Source: Chimaeribacter californicus (GTDB lineage: Bacteria > Pseudomonadota > Gammaproteobacteria > Enterobacterales > Enterobacteriaceae). From it: a stretch of DNA of 64,000 nt. Below are positions 27,083 to 36,016 of the stretch, one piece after another. The DNA lies in contig NZ_PJZF01000005.1 in NCBI RefSeq assembly GCF_002858675.1, positions 1-64,000 of the forward strand, given 5' to 3'. The position numbers were made by a program, and so were the translations under genes. How positions within the stretch are numbered: position 1 is the stretch's first letter; every line of letters starts with the position of its first letter. The notes beneath the pieces were generated by a model. That model ran no database searches. It was not told the DNA's origin and saw only the letters and a program-made list of their open reading frames with translations.

Positions 27083-29050
27083 TTACTCCTGTTTTTCGAT
27101 GCGCATTTTCCCTGCTCTGATCAGGGCATAGCGGACAAATACGTTGGTGAACGCAATAAACAGCACCCCGGCCACCAGGCCAAAAAGATAGGCGGGTAAG
27201 TTTTCCACCAGCGGCCAGCCCCAGACGGCAGGCAGCGGATACCATTGCACCGAGCCTAAGCTGATGGCCGTCACCGCCCCGATCACCGCGCCGCAGATAT
27301 TAATTGAGATGGTAATAAAGGGGTTTTTCAGCATAAACGGAATCGCCCCTTCACCAATTGCCAGAAAGCCGAGAATTAATGAGGTGGTGCCGGTGACGCG
27401 CTGGTTTTCATCAAATACCCGCTGCCTGACCAGGTATTTATCAATCAATGTCGCCAGCCCGATGCCGATGGGCGGAATTACAATGCCCAGCACCCGGGAG
27501 GTTAACGGATAGATGTGATCGGCCGCCAGGCCAATGGCAATCGCCCCCGCGGATTTATTCACCGGGCCGCCTAAATCAAAGGCGGTGAGGGAGGCAATAA
27601 TGACCGCCAGCATCAAGGCACCGGAATTGCCGTGCGCAATAATGGTTTGCTGAAGAAAGTGGTTGATGCCGCCAAATACCGGATCGACGAAATAAAGGTT
27701 AATAAAAAAGATCACCAGTACCGTCAGCCCCGGCACAATCAGCATCGGTTTCATTGCCTGGACGTTTTTATGCAGCCGGATATGTTTATTCAGGTAATCC
27801 GCCACCACGCCGGCCACCAACCCCAGTATTAACGCGCCGAGAAAACCCGAGGGAATACCGCCGCCCACTGACCAGAAGAGATAGTGCAGGCCACCGGCAA
27901 ACGCACCGCCAATAAAGCCCGGTACCAGGCCGGGGCGATCGGCAATGCTGTACGCCATGTACGCGGAAAATACCGGGTACATAAATTTCATGATCATATT
28001 TCCATACAGCGTCAGGGTGTGGAACACCACAAACAGGTGGCGGGGGTGGGTGGCATACGTGGCATCACTGATGTTGACCACGCCAAACAGGCTGGCCCCC
28101 ACCTGCCCGATGCCGATCATCAGCCCGGCAGCCACAATCACCGGGATCATGTAGGAGATACCGCTGGAGACGCCCTGATAGAGCCGGGCGGGAAACGATG
28201 TTTTGGCGCTGCCCACAGCGGGCGCGTCCCCAGCGCTCACCGCCAGAATGCCGTCCGGATGATGTAGTACGCGGTCTATCAGGCCGTCGGCATTTTTTAA
28301 CGGTTCCGAAACGCTGGTGGAGACATATTTTTTACCGTTAAAGCGCGCCTTGCCTTTGGGCGGCAGCGTCGCGGCGAAGATGACGCCGTCCGCCTGCCGG
28401 ATCTGTTCAGCCGTGACCTCATCCTCCACGCCGTTCGCGCCCTGTTTTTCGCTCAGAACCCGGATGCCGCGTGCCGCACCGGCTTTTTCCAGCGCCTCGG
28501 CAGACATATAGGTATGGGCAATACCGGCCGGGCAGGAGGTGATGACAATCAGGCTCGGTTGCCGGGCATCCGCGAGGTGTGGTTTGCCGGCAGGAGCGTT
28601 GCTGTCCAGAATCGCCAGAAATTCAGCCGGGGTCGCGGCCGCCTTTAACGCAGCGACGTGGGTTTCTTCCATTAACAACAGGCTCAGGGAGGAGAGCAGC
28701 CGCAGGTGTGCGTCCGGGTCACCGCCGGGCACTGCCAGCAGAAACACCAGATCCACCTTGTCCTCGCCGTCCATGGTCGGCCAGTCTGCTACCGGCTGGG
28801 CCAGCCGTACTGCGGCAAACGCCGGTCTGGTAACCACAGGCGATTTGCCGTGGGGAATCGCAATGCCCTGCTCAAAACCGGTTTCAGAGAGCTGTTCCCG
28901 CTGCCACACGGCCTCGAGAAACGCTTTCTCATCGCTGACCACGCCCTGTTCAGCCAATAACCGGCAGAGGTGCGCCAGAATCTCAGCGCGATGCTGCCAC
29001 GGTTTATCCAGCAAAATCATGCTGTCACGAGTAATGCTGCTTAATACCAT
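27083..29050 (-). CDS. PTS fructose/mannoside-type EIIABC permease (MngA-like)
   Basis: A 655-residue fused PTS transporter of the fructose family. EIIA (about 1-150) has the phospho-His H67 in AIPHGKS. EIIB (about 165-265) has the phospho-Cys C173 in TSCPAGIAHTY. EIIC (about 290-645) is multi-pass, with DLGGPVNKSA and EGAIPF motifs. The domain order A-B-C equals E. coli MngA, which takes up 2-O-alpha-mannosylglycerate. The start MVLSSITRDS at 29050 was chosen over 29101, whose extra residues look untranslated. It is first in a two-gene operon with the mannosidase. The substrate is inferred to be an alpha-mannoside that enters phosphorylated and is then cleaved. Confidence 0.92.
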   Translation of the reverse strand: MVLSSITRDSMILLDKPWQHRAEILAHLCRLLAEQGVVSDEKAFLEAVWQREQLSETGFEQGIAIPHGKSPVVTRPAFAAVRLAQPVADWPTMDGEDKVDLVFLLAVPGGDPDAHLRLLSSLSLLLMEETHVAALKAAATPAEFLAILDSNAPAGKPHLADARQPSLIVITSCPAGIAHTYMSAEALEKAGAARGIRVLSEKQGANGVEDEVTAEQIRQADGVIFAATLPPKGKARFNGKKYVSTSVSEPLKNADGLIDRVLHHPDGILAVSAGDAPAVGSAKTSFPARLYQGVSSGISYMIPVIVAAGLMIGIGQVGASLFGVVNISDATYATHPRHLFVVFHTLTLYGNMIMKFMYPVFSAYMAYSIADRPGLVPGFIGGAFAGGLHYLFWSVGGGIPSGFLGALILGLVAGVVADYLNKHIRLHKNVQAMKPMLIVPGLTVLVIFFINLYFVDPVFGGINHFLQQTIIAHGNSGALMLAVIIASLTAFDLGGPVNKSAGAIAIGLAADHIYPLTSRVLGIVIPPIGIGLATLIDKYLVRQRVFDENQRVTGTTSLILGFLAIGEGAIPFMLKNPFITISINICGAVIGAVTAISLGSVQWYPLPAVWGWPLVENLPAYLFGLVAGVLFIAFTNVFVRYALIRAGKMRIEKQE

Positions 29051-29131
29051 ACCTCCCCCTGACGCCCGACGCGGCGCGGCTGCGTTTCTCTCTCCCTGCA
29101 TGTCTGTGTGGCGGCATACAGCACGTGCAGA

Positions 29132-29177
29132 TTAATCGATTAACCCCACAATGAAAGTGTGGTTAACGCGATTAACC
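29132..29177. promoter_or_regulatory. Candidate operator for PTS/mannosidase operon
   Basis: TTAATCGATTAA (29132-29143) is a perfect 12-bp palindrome. It starts a larger imperfect inverted repeat whose arms TAATCGATTAACCCCACA and TGTGGTTAACGCGATTA surround 7 bases. CGATTAACC occurs at 29137 and 29169 (32 bases, about three turns apart), and CGATTAATC again at 29259. The sites overlap the place where the minus-strand promoter must lie, 80-130 bases before the PTS start. The regulator is unknown and no regulator gene is adjacent. Confidence 0.5.
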
Positions 29178-29330
29178 CGCCATTCTGCGCAATCAGGGGG
29201 CTTTACCGGGGCAGGCTGTGAATCAGGTCACAGGGAAGTTCAGCCAGAAAAGGTTATTCGATTAATCAACGGAAAACCGGAGCGTTCAGGAAGCAAGGCA
29301 GATGAAAAAAGGGGCGTGTCCGCATCAACA

Positions 29331-29343
29331 TGAATTTCTTTCA
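29331..29343. promoter_or_regulatory. Candidate MetR site (TGAA-N5-TTCA)
   Basis: TGAATTTCTTTCA fits the recalled MetR consensus TGAA-N2-(T/A)-N2-TTCA exactly. It overlaps a perfect palindrome TTTCATGTGACATGAAA (29339-29355). It lies about 210 bases before the MetE-like gene and upstream of MetJ-like boxes, the relative order seen in met promoters. Confidence 0.55.
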
Positions 29344-29401
29344 TGTGACATGAAAATTCCTCGTTTGCTGTTAAGCCGCGCTCATGACAAATTGGCCTTC
29401 A

Positions 29402-29425
29402 AGCCATGTAGACGTCCAGAAGTCT
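29402..29425. promoter_or_regulatory. Candidate MetJ boxes (tandem 8-mers)
   Basis: AGACGTCC (29410-29417) and AGAAGTCT (29418-29425) are contiguous and each match the MetJ consensus AGACGTCT at 7 of 8 positions. The preceding AGCCATGT (29402-29409) matches at 5 of 8. MetJ binds tandem 8-mers cooperatively, so this is a plausible methionine repressor site for the gene at 29553. Confidence 0.65.
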
Positions 29426-29552
29426 GATGTCACGCAGCGTAATTATTCAAATTTGAAATAATTCGCTTTAAAAATAGTTAACTTTATAAATTAGTTAGCC
29501 TGCCGAAATCATTTGATTGCTGCCTTCAGGCCGCAATGCTCAGGAGCCAGAG

Positions 29553-30656
29553 ATGCCAAATACCCAACCTGCTTTTTCTGCTGACGTCGTCGGCAGCCTG
29601 CTGCGCCCGGCCGCTGTGAAACAAGCCCGCCTGCAATTCCAGGCCGGTGAGATTGATGCCGCCCAACTGCGCCAGGTGGAAGATGATGAGATCCGCCATG
29701 CGGTGGCGAAGCAGCGTGAGCTGGGCCTGAAAGTGGTCACTGACGGTGAATTCCGCCGCGCCTGGTGGCACTTCGATTTCTTCGAGGGCCTGGATGGCGT
29801 AGAGCCTTACGAAGCCGATCAGGGCATTCAGTTCAACGGCGTGCAGACCAAAACCCGCAGCATCAAAGTCACCGGGAAGCTGGGCTTCAGCAACCACCCG
29901 ATGCTGGAGGATTTCCGTTTCCTGCAAAGCATCGCCGGGGACGCGGTCGCGAAAATGACCATCCCGAGCCCGAGCGTGCTGCATTTCCGTGGCGGCCGCA
30001 AAGCGATCAGCCATGAGGTTTACCCGGATCTGGCCGTCTATTTCGACGATCTGGCGCAGACCTACCGTGACGCGATCAAAGCCTTCTATGACGCCGGCTG
30101 CCGCTATCTGCAACTGGATGACACCGTGTGGGCCTACCTCTGCTCGGATGACCAGAAGCGCCAGATGCGTGAGCGCGGCGACGATCCGGCGCAGCTCGCC
30201 CAGACCTATGCGGATGTGCTTAACAAGGCGATTGCCGGTAAGCCGGACGATCTCACCATCGGCCTGCATGTCTGCCGCGGGAATTTCCGCTCTACCTGGA
30301 TTTCTGAAGGCGGTTACGAGCCGGTGGCCGAGCTGCTGTTCGGCACCGTTAACATCGACGCGTTCTTCCTGGAGTATGACAATGAGCGTTCCGGGGGCTT
30401 TGAGCCGCTGCGCTTCCTGAAGCCGGGCAAACAGCAGGCGGTGCTGGGCCTGGTCACCACCAAAAACGGTGAACTGGAAGATCCGGCGGTGATTGAGCAG
30501 CGCATCCGTGAGGCGGCGCAATATGTGCCGCTGGAACAGCTCTGCCTGAGCACCCAGTGTGGTTTCGCCTCCACGGAAGAGGGCAACAGCATCACTGAAG
30601 ATCAGCAGTGGAAAAAGCTGCAACTGGTGATTGATACCGCTAACCGCGTCTGGTAA
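29553..30656 (+). CDS. MetE-like cobalamin-independent methionine synthase family protein
   Basis: A 367-residue protein matching only the C-terminal catalytic barrel of MetE (YxjG/YxjH type). The zinc ligands are recognisable: H239 and C241 in GLHVCRGN, E274 in FFLEYDNE, and C336 in STQCGFAS. The opening DVVGSLLRPAAVKQAR and VVTDGEFRR are family blocks. It probably transfers a methyl group to homocysteine. Without the MetE N-terminal half the methyl donor may not be the polyglutamyl folate and could be another methylated compound. The start at 29553 has AGGAG 7 bases upstream. It is monocistronic, with MetR- and MetJ-like sites upstream. It is not in E. coli at this place. Confidence 0.9.
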   Translation: MPNTQPAFSADVVGSLLRPAAVKQARLQFQAGEIDAAQLRQVEDDEIRHAVAKQRELGLKVVTDGEFRRAWWHFDFFEGLDGVEPYEADQGIQFNGVQTKTRSIKVTGKLGFSNHPMLEDFRFLQSIAGDAVAKMTIPSPSVLHFRGGRKAISHEVYPDLAVYFDDLAQTYRDAIKAFYDAGCRYLQLDDTVWAYLCSDDQKRQMRERGDDPAQLAQTYADVLNKAIAGKPDDLTIGLHVCRGNFRSTWISEGGYEPVAELLFGTVNIDAFFLEYDNERSGGFEPLRFLKPGKQQAVLGLVTTKNGELEDPAVIEQRIREAAQYVPLEQLCLSTQCGFASTEEGNSITEDQQWKKLQLVIDTANRVW

Positions 30657-31118
30657 GCCGCTGATGCTGCCTGCGGATTGTGTATGAAATAGCCATATCA
30701 TGACGGTTTCATGCAGGTTCGCAGGCAAAGTGTCACAGTTTGTGTGCTGCTTGTTTAAATAATATACAAATCATGTAGTGGAGATCAGAGCATAAACCGC
30801 ATGATTATCTGCTTATGAAATTTTATATAGTCAATGACTCTGCTTTTTTGATCCCGTCTTGTCTTCCTGCGCTATAAACGTTTAACTTAGCCCCCGTTGT
30901 TGCGCTACACCGCCTGCAATACGTCAATTTTCCGCCTTTATCGGTGCGTGGTCACTTCCCGCATGGAGAGCTGCTGCAAGAGGCAGCCGACGCCCCGTAT
31001 AGACCTCTGACGATAAAAACAATTTTGGCAACCGGATGCTGAGAACAGGCTTTTGCCTGCGCCAGCCCGCGACAATCGGGTAACTCTTTTTTCCTTTGAA
31101 CAGGCAACACGACACAAC
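30657..31118 (+). other. Intergenic region and long leader upstream of brnQ
   Basis: 462 bases without a supportable gene. An inverted repeat TGCCTGCG...CGCAGGCA (30668-30727) lies just past the MetE-like gene. An AT-rich tract (30740-30860) may hold the promoter. Closer to brnQ are small hairpins: GCTGC/GCAGC near 30970-30987, CAGGC-TTTT-GCCTG near 31047-31060, and CCCG-N7-CGGG followed by a T-rich run near 31066-31092. They could fold as alternating leader structures, but no clear attenuator or riboswitch is recognised. Confidence 0.4.
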
Positions 31119-32438
31119 ATGACTCATCGTTTAGCAAGTAAAGATATTCTGGCGCTGGGGTTTATGACCTTCGCGCTGTTTGTCGGCGCAGGGAATATCA
31201 TTTTTCCGCCGATGGTAGGGTTGCAGTCCGGCGAGCACGTCTGGTGGGCCGCCCTCGGCTTTCTGATCACGGCAGTGGGCTTGCCGGTAGTCACCGTGGT
31301 GGCGCTGGCCCGTGTCGGCGGCGGCATTGACGCGCTGAGTACGCCGATTGGCCGTAAGGCCGGTCTGCTGCTGGCGACCGTCTGCTACCTGGCGGTTGGC
31401 CCGCTGTTCGCCACCCCGCGCACCGCGACGGTCTCTTTTGAAGTGGGGATCGCCCCGCTGACCGGTGACGGCGCGATGCCGCTGCTGGTCTATAGCCTGA
31501 TTTACTTTGCGCTGGTGATCGCCATTTCCCTTTATCCGGGCAAACTGCTGGACACCGTCGGCCATGTGCTGGCCCCGCTGAAGATGGTGGCGCTGGCTAT
31601 CCTGGGTATCGCTGCGGTGCTGTGGCCGGCAGGCCAGCCGATTCCGGCGACCGAAGTCTACCAACAGGTGCCGTTCTCTACCGGCTTCGTCAATGGCTAC
31701 CTCACCATGGACACGCTGGGCGCACTGGTGTTCGGCATCGTGATTGTTAACGCGGCGAAATCGCGCGGCGTGAGTGATGCGGGCCTGTTGACCCGTTACA
31801 CCATTCTGGCCGGCCTGATTGCCGGTGTCGGCCTGACGCTGGTCTACCTCTGCCTGTTCAAACTGGGTGCGGGCAGCGGCGTGCTGGTGCCGGATGCGCA
31901 AAACGGCGCGGTCATTCTGCATGCCTATGTGCAGAACACCTTTGGCGGTATCGGCAGCACCTTCCTCGCGGCGCTGATCTTCCTGGCCTGTATGGTGACG
32001 GCGGTGGGCCTGACCTGCGCCTGTGCCGAGTTCTTTGCCCAGTACCTGCCGTTCTCCTACCGGACGCTGGTGTTCGTGCTGGGGCTGTTCTCAATGGTGG
32101 TCTCCAACCTCGGCCTGAGCCAGTTGATCCAGATCTCCATCCCGGTACTGACGGCCATCTACCCGCCGTGTATCGTGCTGATTGTGCTGAGCTTTACCCT
32201 GCGTATGTGGAACCGTACGCCACGTATTGTGGCACCGGTGATGCTGGTCAGCCTGATCTTTGGTATTATCGACGCCATCAAAGCTTCCGCCCTGCATGTG
32301 GCGTTGCCGGCCTGGACAGAACACCTGCCGCTGGCATCCCAGGGGCTGGCCTGGTTGCCGCCATCACTGCTGATGCTGGTACTGGCCGGGGTTTATGATC
32401 GTGCCGCCGGTGAGCGCAACGTCACTGCCCATCAATGA
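31119..32438 (+). CDS. brnQ: Branched-chain amino acid transporter BrnQ
   Basis: A 439-residue inner-membrane symporter (LIVCS family, about 12 membrane segments) for leucine, isoleucine and valine. The start [20 protein letters not shown] at 31119 matches E. coli, as do [28 protein letters not shown] and [13 protein letters not shown]. In-frame upstream codons from 31053 add nothing conserved. The ribosome site is weak (CAGG near 31101). It is followed by proY as in E. coli, with a terminator between. An unusually long leader precedes it. Confidence 0.96.
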   Translation: MTHRLASKDILALGFMTFALFVGAGNIIFPPMVGLQSGEHVWWAALGFLITAVGLPVVTVVALARVGGGIDALSTPIGRKAGLLLATVCYLAVGPLFATPRTATVSFEVGIAPLTGDGAMPLLVYSLIYFALVIAISLYPGKLLDTVGHVLAPLKMVALAILGIAAVLWPAGQPIPATEVYQQVPFSTGFVNGYLTMDTLGALVFGIVIVNAAKSRGVSDAGLLTRYTILAGLIAGVGLTLVYLCLFKLGAGSGVLVPDAQNGAVILHAYVQNTFGGIGSTFLAALIFLACMVTAVGLTCACAEFFAQYLPFSYRTLVFVLGLFSMVVSNLGLSQLIQISIPVLTAIYPPCIVLIVLSFTLRMWNRTPRIVAPVMLVSLIFGIIDAIKASALHVALPAWTEHLPLASQGLAWLPPSLLMLVLAGVYDRAAGERNVTAHQ

Positions 32439-32465
32439 TGTGATGATGTCTGCGTAACCGTTCCG

Positions 32466-32493
32466 ATGCCACGGGCCCTCCCGTGGCATTTTT
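32466..32493 (+). terminator. Rho-independent terminator after brnQ
   Basis: TGCCACGG (32467-32474) pairs with CCGTGGCA (32481-32488), followed by a run of T (32489-32493). Confidence 0.85.
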
Positions 32494-32574
32494 GCGTTAA
32501 CGATCCGGCGCTTTTCCGGCAACCGGGCCGTTTTCACCTTTTTGTTTTTGGTTCACTTACAGGTTTAAAAGTAC

Positions 32575-33960
32575 ATGGAACAACCAGCCAACAAGCTCAA
32601 ACGAGGCCTGAGCACGCGGCATATTCGTTTTATGGCCCTGGGCTCTGCCATCGGTACCGGGCTGTTTTATGGGTCGGCGGATGCCATCAAAATGGCCGGG
32701 CCGAGCGTGCTGCTGGCTTACCTGATTGGTGGGGTCATCGCCTTTATCATCATGCGTGCGCTGGGCGAGATGTCCGTCAATAACCCGCAGGCCAGCTCCT
32801 TCTCCCGTTATGCCCAGGATTACCTCGGCCCGCTCTCCGGCTACATCACCGGCTGGACTTACTGCTTTGAGATCCTGATTGTGGCGATTGCCGATGTCAC
32901 GGCATTCGGCATTTATATGGGCGTCTGGTTCCCGGAGGTGCCGCACTGGATCTGGGTACTGAGCGTGGTGCTGATCATCGGCGGCATCAACCTGATGAGC
33001 GTGAAGGTGTTCGGCGAGCTGGAGTTCTGGTTCTCGTTCTTCAAGGTGCTGACCATCATCATCATGATTGTGGCGGGCATCGGCATCATCGTCTGGGGCA
33101 TCGGCAACGGCGGCCAGCCGACCGGCATCCATAACTTGTGGAGCAACGGCGGCTTCTTCAGTCACGGCATTATGGGGATGATCCTCTCGCTGCAACTGGT
33201 GATGTTTGCCTATGGCGGCATTGAGATTATCGGCATCACCGCCGGTGAGGCCAATGACCCGAAAACCTCCATCCCGAAAGCGATCAACTCCGTGCCGTGG
33301 CGCATCCTGGTGTTTTACGTCGGGACGCTGTTCGTGATTATGTCGATCTACCCGTGGAACCAGGTGGGGACGCAGGGCAGCCCGTTTGTGCTGACTTTCC
33401 AGCACATGGGCATCACCATTGCGGCCGGTATCCTGAATTTCGTGGTGATCACCGCCTCGCTGTCGGCAATCAACAGTGACGTGTTCGGCGTCGGGCGGAT
33501 GCTGCACGGCATGGCGGAGCAGGGCCACGCGCCGAAAATATTCGCCAAAGTCTCGAAGCGCGGCATTCCGTGGGTGACGGTGGTGGTGATGATGCTGGCG
33601 ATGCTGGTGGCGGTCTACCTTAACTACATCATGCCGGAGAACGTCTTCCTGGTGATCGCATCGCTTGCGACCTTTGCCACGGTGTGGGTCTGGATCATGA
33701 TTCTGTTCTCACAGATCGCGTTCCGCCGCAGCCTGAGCAAAGAACAGGTTGCCGCGCTGGCCTTCCCGCTGCGTGGCGGCATCGCGACCTCCCTGGCGGC
33801 AATTATTTTCCTGGTGTTCATCATCGGGTTGATTGGTTACTTCCCGGATACGCGGATTTCCCTCTATGCGGGCCTGGTCTGGGTAGTGCTGCTGCTGGTG
33901 GGCTACGCCTGGAAAGTGAAATTCCAGCGCCGCGTGGCGGCACAGACACGCACTGAGTAA
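32575..33960 (+). CDS. proY: Proline-specific permease ProY (APC family)
   Basis: A 461-residue amino acid permease with about 12 membrane segments. The first segment has the APC signature [17 protein letters not shown]. The conserved [21 protein letters not shown] and [19 protein letters not shown] blocks are intact. In E. coli ProY is the cryptic proline permease between brnQ and malZ, the same neighbours as here. The substrate is taken from that family and position. A 136-base gap with a terminator separates it from brnQ. The ribosome site is weak (ACAGG). Confidence 0.93.
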   Translation: MEQPANKLKRGLSTRHIRFMALGSAIGTGLFYGSADAIKMAGPSVLLAYLIGGVIAFIIMRALGEMSVNNPQASSFSRYAQDYLGPLSGYITGWTYCFEILIVAIADVTAFGIYMGVWFPEVPHWIWVLSVVLIIGGINLMSVKVFGELEFWFSFFKVLTIIIMIVAGIGIIVWGIGNGGQPTGIHNLWSNGGFFSHGIMGMILSLQLVMFAYGGIEIIGITAGEANDPKTSIPKAINSVPWRILVFYVGTLFVIMSIYPWNQVGTQGSPFVLTFQHMGITIAAGILNFVVITASLSAINSDVFGVGRMLHGMAEQGHAPKIFAKVSKRGIPWVTVVVMMLAMLVAVYLNYIMPENVFLVIASLATFATVWVWIMILFSQIAFRRSLSKEQVAALAFPLRGGIATSLAAIIFLVFIIGLIGYFPDTRISLYAGLVWVVLLLVGYAWKVKFQRRVAAQTRTE

Positions 33961-34081
33961 CCGGCGGTAAGGCTCTCCGCCCCCACCCTCATCCCCGGAT
34001 TTTATGCCGGTCAGATGAGGGCGGGAATTGCCGGGCATGGCATGGTGAACGCATTGATGTGTTTACCAATCTGGAGAAACT

Positions 34082-35911
34082 ATGCTCAATGCCTGGCACC
34101 TGCCTGTTCCCCCGTTTACGGCCCTTCGCGGCGATTTCCTCTACCTGACCCTTTGGCTGGAATGCGACACCGCGCCTGAACAGGTGTTGCTGCGCGCCGA
34201 ACCGGACAACGAGGAGTGGCTTCAGGCCATGACAGCGCGCCGGATGGGGAAATATTACCGCTACCAGGCCGTGCTGGCGCTGAACGAGGGGCAACCCGCC
34301 CGCCGTTACTGCTTCAAACTGATCTGGCCCGGCCGGCAGTGCTGGGTTGGCCCGCTGGGCGTGAGTGAGCTGCAACCCGGTGCGCTCGGCCAGTTCTCCC
34401 TCCTGGTGCCCGATTCCGGCCCGGAGTGGGTGAGCGATCAAATCTTCTACCAGATTTTCCCCGACCGTTTCGCTGCCGGCGGCGGTGACCACGCGATCCA
34501 GAGCGGCAGCTACGACCACCATGCTGAAAAGCGTAAGGTTACGCGCCATGCGTGGGACGACCCGATTGTGGCAGAAGGTTCGCCCTCGGCGTTCTATGGC
34601 GGCGATCTGGACGGCATCGTCAGCAAATTACCCTACCTGCAAAAACTGGGCGTCACCGCGCTCTACCTGAACCCGGTGTTTACCGCGCCCAGCGTGCATA
34701 AATATGACACCGAAAACTACTATCAGGTTGACCCCTATTTTGGCGGCGACGCGGCGCTGGTGCGGCTGCGTGAGCAGACGCGGGAGGCCGGCATGCGGCT
34801 GATTCTGGACGGCGTGTTCAACCATACCGGCGACTCCTGTGCCTGGTTTGACCGCCACCAGCAGCACGCCGACGGCGCCTGCCACCATAAAGACTCCCCG
34901 TACCGCGACTGGTACAGCTTCTGGCCGGACGGCAGCACCCGCGACTGGAAAGGCTTCAGCAGCCTGCCCAAGCTTAATTATGCCAGCCCCGGTGTGGTGG
35001 AGCAGATCTACCGCGGGCCGCAGAGCGTAGCACGCTACTGGCTGCGCCCGCCTTACAGCATCGACGGCTGGCGGCTGGATGTAATCCATATGCTGGGCGA
35101 AGAGGGCGGCGCGAAAAACAACCTGCACCACCTGGCCGGCATCAAACAGGCGATCCGTGAAGAGAACCCGGAGGCCTATATTCTCGGCGAGCACTTTGAT
35201 GATGCGCGCGACTGGCTGCATGCCGGGGTTGAGGATGGCGCGATGAACTACCGCGGCTTTGCCGTGCCGGTACGCGCCTTTCTGGCCGGCATCGACAATG
35301 CCGGCCACCCCATCTCCCTGACGGCACAGACCTGTGCGGAGTGGATGGAGGGCTACCGCGCCGGGCTGCCGCATCAGGTGCAGTTGCGGCAGTTTAACCA
35401 ACTCGACAGCCATGACACCCCCCGTTTTCTCACCCTGCTCAACGGCGATCTGGCGCGGATGGCAATGGCGGTGGTGTGGCAGTTCACCTGGATTGGCGTG
35501 CCGTGCATCTACTATGGGGATGAAGTCGGGCTGGATGGCGGCAATGACCCGTATTGCCGTAAGACGTTCCCCTGGCAGAAAGATCGCTGGAATACCGATC
35601 TGCTGGCGCTTTATACCCGGATGGCGAAACTGCGCCAGCGCAGCAAAGCCTTGTGCCGGGGCGGCTGTCAGGTGCTGTACGCCGAGGGGAATACGCTGGT
35701 GTTCCTGCGGGTTTACCAGCATGAGCAGGTGCTGGTGGCGCTGCAACGCGGCCCGGCCGCCAGCGGGGTATTACCGCTGACGCCGTTGTTACAGGCGGGC
35801 GAGTGGAAAGCGCTGGAAGGTGAGGGAGTGCTTACTTCGGAATTGGACCAGCTCCGCCTGTCGCTGCCGGAAGAGAGCGTGACGGTATGGCGCAGCCGCA
35901 GTAAAAGCTGA
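34082..35911 (+). CDS. malZ: Maltodextrin glucosidase MalZ
   Basis: A 609-residue cytoplasmic GH13 enzyme that removes glucose from the reducing end of maltodextrins. The N-terminal beta domain (about 1-115) is followed by the (beta/alpha)8 barrel beginning WVSDQIFYQIFPDRF. Catalytic residues: nucleophile D333 (DGWRLDV), acid/base E370 (ILGEHF) and D445 (LDSHDTPR). The DGVFNHTG block is also intact. The length is close to E. coli (about 604). A GGAG ribosome site precedes the ATG. Next to proY, as in E. coli. Confidence 0.96.
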   Translation: MLNAWHLPVPPFTALRGDFLYLTLWLECDTAPEQVLLRAEPDNEEWLQAMTARRMGKYYRYQAVLALNEGQPARRYCFKLIWPGRQCWVGPLGVSELQPGALGQFSLLVPDSGPEWVSDQIFYQIFPDRFAAGGGDHAIQSGSYDHHAEKRKVTRHAWDDPIVAEGSPSAFYGGDLDGIVSKLPYLQKLGVTALYLNPVFTAPSVHKYDTENYYQVDPYFGGDAALVRLREQTREAGMRLILDGVFNHTGDSCAWFDRHQQHADGACHHKDSPYRDWYSFWPDGSTRDWKGFSSLPKLNYASPGVVEQIYRGPQSVARYWLRPPYSIDGWRLDVIHMLGEEGGAKNNLHHLAGIKQAIREENPEAYILGEHFDDARDWLHAGVEDGAMNYRGFAVPVRAFLAGIDNAGHPISLTAQTCAEWMEGYRAGLPHQVQLRQFNQLDSHDTPRFLTLLNGDLARMAMAVVWQFTWIGVPCIYYGDEVGLDGGNDPYCRKTFPWQKDRWNTDLLALYTRMAKLRQRSKALCRGGCQVLYAEGNTLVFLRVYQHEQVLVALQRGPAASGVLPLTPLLQAGEWKALEGEGVLTSELDQLRLSLPEESVTVWRSRSKS

Positions 35912-35967
35912 CCGCCGCCGCAAAACTCTGCTTTTAAAAACGTCCCCTTCTAAATACGGACTCCTCT

Positions 35968-36000
35968 AAAAAAAGCGGGCCTGCACCGGCCCGCTTTTTT
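35968..36000. terminator. Bidirectional terminator between malZ and ggt
   Basis: A7, the stem AGCGGGCC/GGCCCGCT with a 6-base loop, then T6. It serves the convergent malZ and ggt. Confidence 0.9.
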
Positions 36001-36016
36001 CTTTTACGTGCCGGTA

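Larger units (their letters stand above)
29051..29552. promoter_or_regulatory. Divergent control region, PTS/mannosidase operon and MetE-like gene
   Basis: About 500 bases with no supportable gene but rich in regulatory-looking sites. Near the PTS gene are three CGATTAAYC motifs (29137-29267). Near the MetE-like gene are a TGAA-N5-TTCA motif (29331-29343), a 17-base palindrome (29339-29355) and tandem AGACGTCT-like boxes (29402-29425), followed by an AT-rich stretch (29440-29510) likely to hold the core promoter. Confidence 0.6.

Noticed and set aside
31033-31080. Possible 15-codon leader peptide before brnQ
   Set aside because: It lacks a good ribosome site and is not rich in Leu, Ile or Val codons, so it does not look like an attenuator peptide.
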